Shown here: piece by piece, positions 57,630-64,000 of the stretch
How the letters are laid out: every line of letters begins with the position of its first letter
How positions within the stretch are numbered: position 1 is the first letter of the stretch
Assembly (NCBI GenBank): GCA_038373885.1
Contig: JAWZYV010010236.1
Span: 1-64,000, forward strand
Origin: Cheiracanthium punctorium
Taxonomy: Eukaryota > Arthropoda > Arachnida > Araneae > Cheiracanthiidae
Direction of reading: 5' to 3'
Length of the DNA stretch: 64,000 nucleotides
Translations under genes and position numbers: made by a program
Notes under the pieces: generated by a model
Seen by the model: only the letters and a program-made list of their open reading frames with translations
Told to the model about the DNA's origin: nothing
Database searches by the model: none

Positions 57630-57775
57630 GTCCCGTAGTGGCCTAGTCTGTATAAGCTTGGTTTCCACAAGAACACCAAAAGTGAAGTAGCGTCGACTTG
57701 GGTCAGCGCTTGGGAGGTCACCTAAAAATCTGTCTTGACTCCAGTGAACTTCGTGTTTAACCTTTAGTCCTCCAA
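57630..57775 (+). mobile_element. SINE family A, 5' fragment
   Basis: GTCCCGTAGTGGCCTAGTC opens the copy, then GTGAAGTAGCGTCGACTTGG. It breaks off after CTTGACTCCAGTGAACTTC. Confidence 0.6.
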
Positions 57776-58109
57776 GTTTGCCTTTCAAGCACCACCGATG
57801 TGATGTGTTCTATTCCAAGTTTACTTCTGATATTGTGCGGTTCATTACCAGCAATTGTTTACAGATAAAAAACAATACTTCTCAGTCAGTCACAAGCGAT
57901 CAGAAAAGACATTCAGATCTCAATCTGTTTTATTGTAAACCTATCTATAATTCAGTTACACCAAGAAAAATATATATTATCTTTGTGAGTAAAATATAGG
58001 CAGTGAGGATGTCAATTTTGATTTCCGCATCTGTAATGATGTAGCTGTTAGCAATATAAATATTGTAATCAAAATTATATTACTTCTGAAATGAATAAAT
58101 ATTTTTTGG
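57776..58109. other. AT-rich stretch without gene
   Basis: No signal was recognised. Confidence 0.45.
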
Positions 58110-58111
58110 TA

Positions 58112-58770
58112 CAGCTTTAGTATGGTCCCTTTGGCGCGCTTTATTTTTGGCGACTTTTTTTGGCGCGATAAAGGATGCCAATATGGTAACCCCGCCGTCT
58201 GATGATCCGGAGCAGTAGATTCAGTTATTAATATAATATTTGATATTTTGATTTTATTATTTAAATATTGAAACAATTTAGCGATTTTAATTAAGGTATG
58301 AGATAAGCATTGTTCGTTATGATTTGAATTAGTTCTTTATTTTGCTTACGTAGTCTTTTGTCAGAATGCTAAAATGTATTTTAATTTTTTTGTCTTTTTT
58401 ATTTGTTATTTTTGTGAGGTATTGCCTTTAGAATATTATTTGTTTGCATTGTTTAATTTAATCTACTAAAAAGAGAAGGGGGGGGGGGGTTGAGGGGGGG
58501 GGCACAGTCCCCCCTCACACAAAAAGAAAAGTTATTAAATTTTATTAAACCGAATCTATATGTACATTTAAGCTTGTTATCTGTTTAATTTTTTTTTCAT
58601 AAAATATTTAAAGCATTAAATAAATCATAGCAAATTAACGGCGACGATCATTATCTCGGAACCAGCGCATCCGATCCGCCATATTGTTACACTTGCATCG
58701 CAGGCAAACTTGGGTGGCGACAAATCTTGTCGCCAATCAAAAATCGCCAAAAGGGACCATACTAAAGCTG
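58112..58770. mobile_element. TIR element with CAGCTTTAGTATGGTCCC ends
   Basis: The left end CAGCTTTAGTATGGTCCCTT follows a TA. The right end read inward is CAGCTTTAGTATGGTCCCTT as well, continuing into TTGGCG. The right flank is TT instead of TA. GGCGAC/GTCGCC palindromes and a long poly-G tract lie inside. A similar TTGGCGAC palindrome lies at 62095-62150. Tc1/mariner-like by its ends, noncoding. Confidence 0.75.
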
Positions 58771-58919
58771 TTCCTATTTTTTTGAATTACTTTAATGTTA
58801 TTATTAGAACACCATAGTAGCATTTAAAGTCTGACACTTAAACCTCAAGTTATAAGGAGAATAAGTTGAAGATGCCAGGCGATATTCAAACTTAAAAATT
58901 GGAGTGTCAAGTGTTAAAC

Positions 58920-59168
58920 AGTGTATCTGGGGGTTACAATCCAAGTGATGGTCTCTCATCTGGGACGGGCTCAAAATTATGAGACCCCCCCCCTACCGAG
59001 CTCAGTCGGTCTTCCTCCCACCGGGGCTAACTAGCATGGGAGCTGCTCTGCTTCACCCATCGTCATCCTATATGTGATGTCGGTGTCCTACACAGCACCG
59101 TCCGTCATATATGAAGGATGTGGCATCACTCCGCTGTCGGCCTGAAGGTATTAGTAGCAACAGCAGCA
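58920..59168 (+). mobile_element. SINE family A, 3' half
   Basis: GGTCTCTCATCTGGGACGGG, GTCTTCCTCCCACCGGGGC and the end AGTAGCAACAGCAGCATG match the 3' half of family A. A duplicated segment (CTATATGTGATG / CATATATGAAGGATG) is present. Confidence 0.65.
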
Positions 59169-59301
59169 TGAATGTTCGTGCCCAAACGGAAGTATGACTC
59201 GGCATCGTACAGCAAATCGTTTAAAAGCAGTGGGAAAGATATTAAAAGGAAATTCATCAGTACACTTGGTAAACTTGTTGGTTTGATTTCAGGAAAACGT
59301 A

Positions 59302-60356
59302 CAGGGTGATTATCCTCTTCGTTCAGGCGGTCCACTTACGCGAAGCTTCTTTTTTCCACTGTTAACACGCTCTTTTACGAATTTTTGTTATTCTGAACTG
59401 ACGTACAGATTATTGGATGCTTTAATTTTGAATAAATCCGTTTAATTCATTTGAATGTGTAAATTCTGCACACTGACACATAGATTTTATTTTTGCTTGC
59501 AGTTATTTTATTTATTTATTTAATATTAATTATTTTATTATTTTACTTTGTTTATTTATTTAATATTATTTATTTTATTATTTTACTTTGTTTATTTATT
59601 TATTCTTGCCGTTACATAAAAGAATATTTGAATGTTGTTAAAATTTCCTTTTTTGAGATTTTTCTTTAAATTCATATAGCTGAAAAGAACTCGTAGGACA
59701 TAAATTATCTCCAAAATTTCTTTTATCAATCTTCGTTTATGGGTGTTAACAACTTTTTACTATTGAAATAAAGATTGGGAATTGGGATTTTATTCGAAAA
59801 ATTATTTGAAAACACGCTTTCTACTTACCATTTTTAAGGGCAATAGGTTTTTTTTAAACACAATTATAAAATTTATCTTTAATTTGAGATGTGACATTTA
59901 TGTCAAGTTTGAAGAGGTTATAATCAAACTTCTTTTCTCTAAACAACATTCTACAGCTGAAACGTGTGAGCAAGCAGATTGCTACCGAATTCGGCATATG
60001 GGCTGTAAGCTCTTTCAAAAGTTTAGTTAAAATAATGTCCACTACGGGGCGGTTTGCATGGTATGACATCAGCTGAAAACATGACTCAAATAAGTTAATG
60101 AAAAAAACTCTTGAATAAATGTTGTTATTGTTTGTGCATTTTAAATTACACATTTCCCTGGTTAAATTTTCTGTTTTTCATGCAAAGTGGACTAGTGGAA
60201 ATTTTTCAACTAATTTTTATTTTTATTATTTTTTATTTTTTTTATTTACTTTAACGCATCTCAGTATGGTCTATATGCCAAACTTGGTAATAACCCGTTC
60301 ACCGTTTGTTTCAATATATCCCTATTTATAGCAGAAGGTCCATTATAACCACCCTG
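59302..60356. mobile_element. Possible TIR element with CAGGGTGRTTAT ends
   Basis: CAGGGTGATTATCC follows a TA. The far end read inward is CAGGGTGGTTATAATGG. The match is short, the right flank lacks TA, and the interior is AT-rich with (TTTA)n blocks and no transposase. This is a weak call. Confidence 0.35.
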
Positions 60357-60535
60357 CATATTCATTACTCCCCCCCACCGCAACTTCATAATTTCACCTT
60401 ACCATTTAGCATAACCAAGCAATATTCGACCCAGAAAATACGTCGTCTCTATCGATATTCTAAGAATAGCTCAGTGTCTAAGTGAATTCAACAGGGGAAG
60501 CCATTAGGCAGAATATTAATCATCGTTCATTAAAT

Positions 60536-60772
60536 TCACCAAACAAACGTGTCATAATGCAGATCAAACAAGCATAATTCAAAGAACGCCCAGTAATCTG
60601 CTTGTTTATCCAAGGGCTGTTGAATCATCGGATTTGAAAGCAAACAGTTTAAATCATTCCTTAATGTTTGGTCACTGAGTAAGGGTCTCACTTGTTCTGC
60701 GAAAAATTCTCTGTTGAGGATCACTGGAGTTCTTGGTATTTCAAGCAACATTTTAAATGTATTAAAATCATT
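60536..60772 (-). CDS. Candidate coding exon, unidentified
   Basis: I do not recognise this protein. The minus-strand frame is open from a possible splice acceptor (CTATAG before AGCC, about 60773) to a TGA after DTFVW, about 78 codons. An internal ATG at 60751 starts the 71-residue part. Its composition looks coding: it includes REFFAEQVRPLLSDQTLRND and continues to QQPLDKQADYWAFFELCLFD, a mixed hydrophobic/charged pattern unlike the AT-driven frames around it. There is a stop just upstream of the presumed acceptor and no nearby poly(A) signal downstream, so it would need other exons. It could also come from an unrecognised mobile element. Confidence 0.35.
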   Translation of the reverse strand, partial: NDFNTFKMLLEIPRTPVILNREFFAEQVRPLLSDQTLRNDLNCLLSNPMIQQPLDKQADYWAFFELCLFDLHYDTFVW

Positions 60773-60882
60773 GTAGGCTCTATAGACTTACATAATTTTC
60801 AGTGATAAGTTTTTTTTTCCTATCTTATCGACCAGTATTCCAAATGAAAAGTTTTACTGTATACAATCCCTTCTTCGCTCAA

Positions 60883-61180
60883 CCCTTTGAGGCTCACCCC
60901 CCCCCCCTATCCCAATGCTGAAAAAAGGGCAGCCGTTGCCCGACTTAACTACCAGCAAGATGGCGGACAATTGAAACGCTCCTCGTGTGCCAAAGATCCA
61001 GAGACCCTTTTTTTACGGCAGCTGGCTGTGCGGCACAGCCAGCTGCGGGAAAAAAGGGGTCTCTAGATCTATGGCACGCGATGAACGTTTCGATCGTCCG
61101 CCATCTTGTTGGTAGTTAAGTCGATCGATGGCAACGGCTGCCCTTTTTTCAGCATTGGGAAAGGGTTGCGCCTCAAAGGG
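60883..61180. mobile_element. Short, nearly perfectly palindromic TTAA element (family P1)
   Basis: End B is present at both sides (CCCTTTGAGG on the left, CCTCAAAGGG on the right), and end A is absent. The two halves are almost complete inverses around GGCTGTGCGGCACAGCC at about 61025. TTAA is intact on the right (61181-61184) and TCAA stands on the left. A poly-C tract disturbs the left arm. Confidence 0.8.
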
Positions 61181-61184
61181 TTAA

Positions 61185-61558
61185 GAATGTTTCTCTGTTT
61201 CCTTGTCACTAAAACGTTGTAAAACATCACCCTGTGGTGACTTTAGGAACTAATTTTTTCCCAAGCAAATCTTTCTCCCATGGTCTCATTAAGATGTCCC
61301 GCATACTTTAGTGGGATTTCTGACCAGTAGTTTCAACTGTACAACTCTTTGAATAGTGAAACTTTAATTCTGGACACCTTGTTCATAACGCTCTGTTTAC
61401 TAAACTCTTCTGAATCTCTTGCCAAAGTCCTTGACACCTAGCTTCATCTGTCACGACACTAATTAGTAGGAAACGAAAATCTATCACTTTTTTTGTGAGT
61501 CAGCCATCATTCAAATGCCAGGTTCGTACCTATAGTTCATTTTATTTATTTTTTTAAT
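61185..61558. other. Stretch without gene
   Basis: No signal was recognised. Confidence 0.45.
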
Positions 61559-61559
61559 A

Positions 61560-61606
61560 CTAGCCGCCAAGGCTGCCAGCTTCGCCGCCCCATGCCTTAC
61601 GGTTCT
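61560..61606 (-). mobile_element. Candidate Helitron 3' terminus
   Basis: Read on the minus strand, a GC-rich hairpin segment (GGGGCGGCGAAGCTGGCAGC then CTTGGCGG) is followed by CTAG and a T. This is the Helitron 3' signature. The body would extend to the right. Its 5' end was not located. Confidence 0.45.
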
Positions 61607-62094
61607 TTATACTCCGTGCATTTTTGTGTATCCATTATCATTATTTTGTAATAAAGATACCGTGTGATATATGCATGATCTATTTGAGGTCACTTTTCAT
61701 ATGGATTTTGAATTGTTCATTTGGATTTTAGCACATGTGTTATTGTTATTGCACTACATCAAGCTCTTCGCAACGTGGAAATATCGTTGATTTTGGAAGC
61801 GCATAAGTTAGCGTATTATACAAGTAGAAGATTGTAAAGTGCCCTGCAATTCTCGGGCACTCTGTATTGTTACGAATTTTCGGGGCAACTCGCTGCTCTC
61901 GGGCTTAAAATAGTTTAAAATTCGTATTCTACGCTTCAAATAGATAAATTTTGCTTTTTGTTGCATCAAAATCGGCCAATTAGAACCAGAGATATGGAGG
62001 TTTCGATTTGCCATTATTTTTCAATGGAGGTTCTAGAAATCTCGAGAAATATTAGTCCTAGAGCTTAGATCTCTTCACTTTTTAGGACTTATTT

Positions 62095-62150
62095 TTGGCG
62101 CCAAATTGGCGATATTTCGCCAAAAGTCGCCAAGCTTGGCGACTTTTGGT
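62095..62150. repeat. GGCGAC/GTCGCC palindrome cluster
   Basis: GGCGCCAAATTGGCGATATT is followed by CGCCAAAAGTCGCCAAGC and TTGGCGACTTTTGG, overlapping inverted repeats like those at the ends of the 58112-58770 element. Confidence 0.65.
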
Positions 62151-62239
62151 CAGTGGGCACGATTTTCCAATGGGCCTGGAAGTTGTTTTTCTGCATTAAA
62201 AACGCATATAACCTAACATTTCTCTTCTATGACGTAATC

Positions 62240-62691
62240 AATATTCTCGCTTTATGTAGAATCTTCAGAAATATACTCCTCTCGAAGCTTCACGCAGTTT
62301 CTGCCTCCCTATATAAACGGCGCGCTGCCCCGACAGTTCAGTGTTGATCAAGCTTTGAGAGAGTGATACGCTTGCTTTGGAAGGAAGCTGTGTTTCGCGC
62401 TGTTTGTGAAGCTTTGAATTAAGTGCTGTGTGTAAATTCTTCATCGCTGAGTCTTGAGAGACTGTTAGTGTTATTTCCCTTATATTTTCACTGAAATCTT
62501 GCCAGTGAATGGTTCTATTTTGCGTGAGAATACAGCATTTGTGAGAGCTTCTGATCTAAGCGAACTGTTAAAAGCACATACTGCTAGATTGTGCTGTGAA
62601 TTGTGTACAGCTGATTGTTCTACGAAGTCTAGCAGCAATAAAGTTTGTGTTCCATCTGACAAGTGACTTTTTTTTTACTTGAAATTTTACA
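62240..62691 (+). mobile_element. Solo-LTR-like promoter/poly(A) unit
   Basis: A TATATAAA box (62309) lies about 27 bp before an initiator-like TTCAGTG. About 300 bp later is AATAAA (62637), followed by a T-rich stretch and TTTTACA. A core promoter and a poly(A) signal within one short noncoding unit is the usual layout of a retrotransposon LTR. No matching second LTR, primer binding site or gag/pol was found. A real promoter with a 5' exon is an alternative. Confidence 0.45.
62310..62343 (+). promoter_or_regulatory. Core promoter: TATA box plus initiator
   Basis: ATATAAACGG and a TTCAGTG initiator lie at the standard spacing for arthropod RNA polymerase II promoters. It probably belongs to the LTR-like unit. 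Confidence 0.5.
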
Positions 62692-64000
62692 CCAACTGGA
62701 CTTTAGAACGACGAACCCCAGGAGTAGCAGAGTAATTCCGCAACAGTATATTATACCTTTTTTAGTTTTAAATATTATACAGCACGTTAAAGAGATTTCA
62801 CGGCAATAAAAAAGCGGGAAATGAAAATGTTCTTTATTACTGATTATTTAAAAATTATGGTAACAGAATTTTTTCTGCATTTTATCTACATCATGTTTGA
62901 TATAATCATAAAGAATGAACTAATAGTTTATAGCTTGAAATTTCACTCAATATTAGTAATTTTGGTTATTTAAGTGTTATTACAAAGTAACATTTGAGAA
63001 TTTCAATATTACGTTACTCACATAAAAAAAGACCAATATTTTACTAAAATTCAAAATTAAACTACTATGTACTTATTTATGATCTTATTATGCAAAGCTG
63101 TAAAGTTGAAAAGTTAATTTTATTTTTAACTAATAAGTCTTAAAAATTATTTTCGTTTCATCTGCAATTGCTACGTAGGTCTCTATAGAATGACCCAGGC
63201 ATACTTTACAGGTTTTTTAAAAGCTTTAAATGTTATGCAATTTGTTAATTTTAATCTGGTAGATAAAGCCTGTTGTGGAAGCAATTACAACGGGAGCTGA
63301 ATATATTTTACACTTTTTTTTAAATTTTCCATGAATTTTTCATTAAATTTTCACGAGGCATATGTACTCAGTTCTACATTATAGGCAGTAACATTTTTGT
63401 ACTATGCTTCGTCAAAATTACATTTTTGAAATTATGGCTTCTGAAAAAATAAAATGGTCAATTTTCAACTATCAATTCTTAGTCTTTGATTAAAGGATAT
63501 TTTAGGAGTAATAGTTGTAAGACATTTGTTTTGGAGTGATACATCCCGAAATTATTACACCTAGAATTTTTTTATAAGTTAACATATCCAATAGATCCAC
63601 TAAAAAATAAATAGAAGATCCCAGGAAAATTGCTTTTACAATGGGGTTTATGTGTTTGTTAATTATTGACATATTGCACATTTAAAGAAAAATATCAAGC
63701 ACTATCGACTTACTAAATTTCACTCCTTTGCGACCTACATCTTTGTAATAGTACAATTCATCAAAGCATCTTAAATCATCTGCAATGTACATAATTTATG
63801 ATGTATACAAAAACTAAGAAAAAAAAATAGTTGATGAGGCAGAAAATTATTTCAACCATATACATAAATGTTCTTTTTGTATGCTGTTTTTGCATGTGAA
63901 AAATCTACTTTTACGCATTATTTAATTAAAAAAGTCTTTAGTTGGCTCATGAACAACTTATACATGCAACAAATTTAATTAATAACATCGAAGAACAATT
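62692..64000. other. AT-rich stretch without gene
   Basis: I see no coding frame, element ends or repeats of note up to the window edge. Confidence 0.5.

Overview
This window looks like eukaryotic, almost certainly arthropod, intergenic DNA. It is AT-rich, full of microsatellites and dense with DNA transposons. A spider or other chelicerate is my best guess, but that is inference from the repeat style and not proven by any gene. I found no convincing intact host gene. Nearly all open frames of 60-190 codons fall in repeats or AT-rich DNA without domains. The recognisable coding remains are broken transposase pieces: a mariner C-terminal part (43288-43614, minus), a mariner N-terminal part (45870-46090, plus), a Tc1-type helix-turn-helix remnant (12953-13159, minus) and the end of a hAT transposase (38094-38180, plus). 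One stretch at 60536-60772 (minus) reads like a real exon but I could not identify it.

Layout. 0-5.3 kb: a non-autonomous Helitron (656-5318) split by a 2.55-kb terminal-inverted-repeat transposon that carries two hAT-type MITEs. 5.3-8 kb: three TIR or TTAA elements. 8-12.2 kb: AT-rich DNA without genes. 12.2-14.1 kb: a Tc1/mariner-type element with long TIRs. 14.8-20 kb: SINEs of two families, a pogo-like MITE and perfect hairpins. 20-24 kb: simple tandem repeats. 24-26 kb: a mariner-like foldback element with a second transposon nested in it, then a 57-bp minisatellite hit by a tRNA-derived SINE. 26.5-35 kb: SINEs and two palindromic TTAA elements. 35.2-39.9 kb: pogo-like elements, a 173-bp tandem array, a hAT element inside an (ATT)n microsatellite, and further TTAA elements. 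42.8-46.1 kb: two deleted mariners, a foldback element and a TTAA MITE, partly nested. 46.6-49.4 kb: a second Helitron copy in inverted orientation, with a 242-bp unit amplified three times. 49.9-52.2 kb: two more palindromic TTAA elements and a SINE. 52.2-58 kb: AT-rich DNA with one TTAA element beside its own empty site. 58-64 kb: more TIR elements, a palindromic TTAA element, a possible third Helitron terminus and a solo-LTR-like promoter/poly(A) unit.

The elements can be ordered in time from their nesting. The strongest observations are the Helitron pair with satellite-like bodies, the seven-copy palindromic TTAA (piggyBac-like) family, several intact target-site duplications, and two adjoining transposons that share one TA target site. 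Family assignments rest on termini and target duplications read by eye. No database search was possible.
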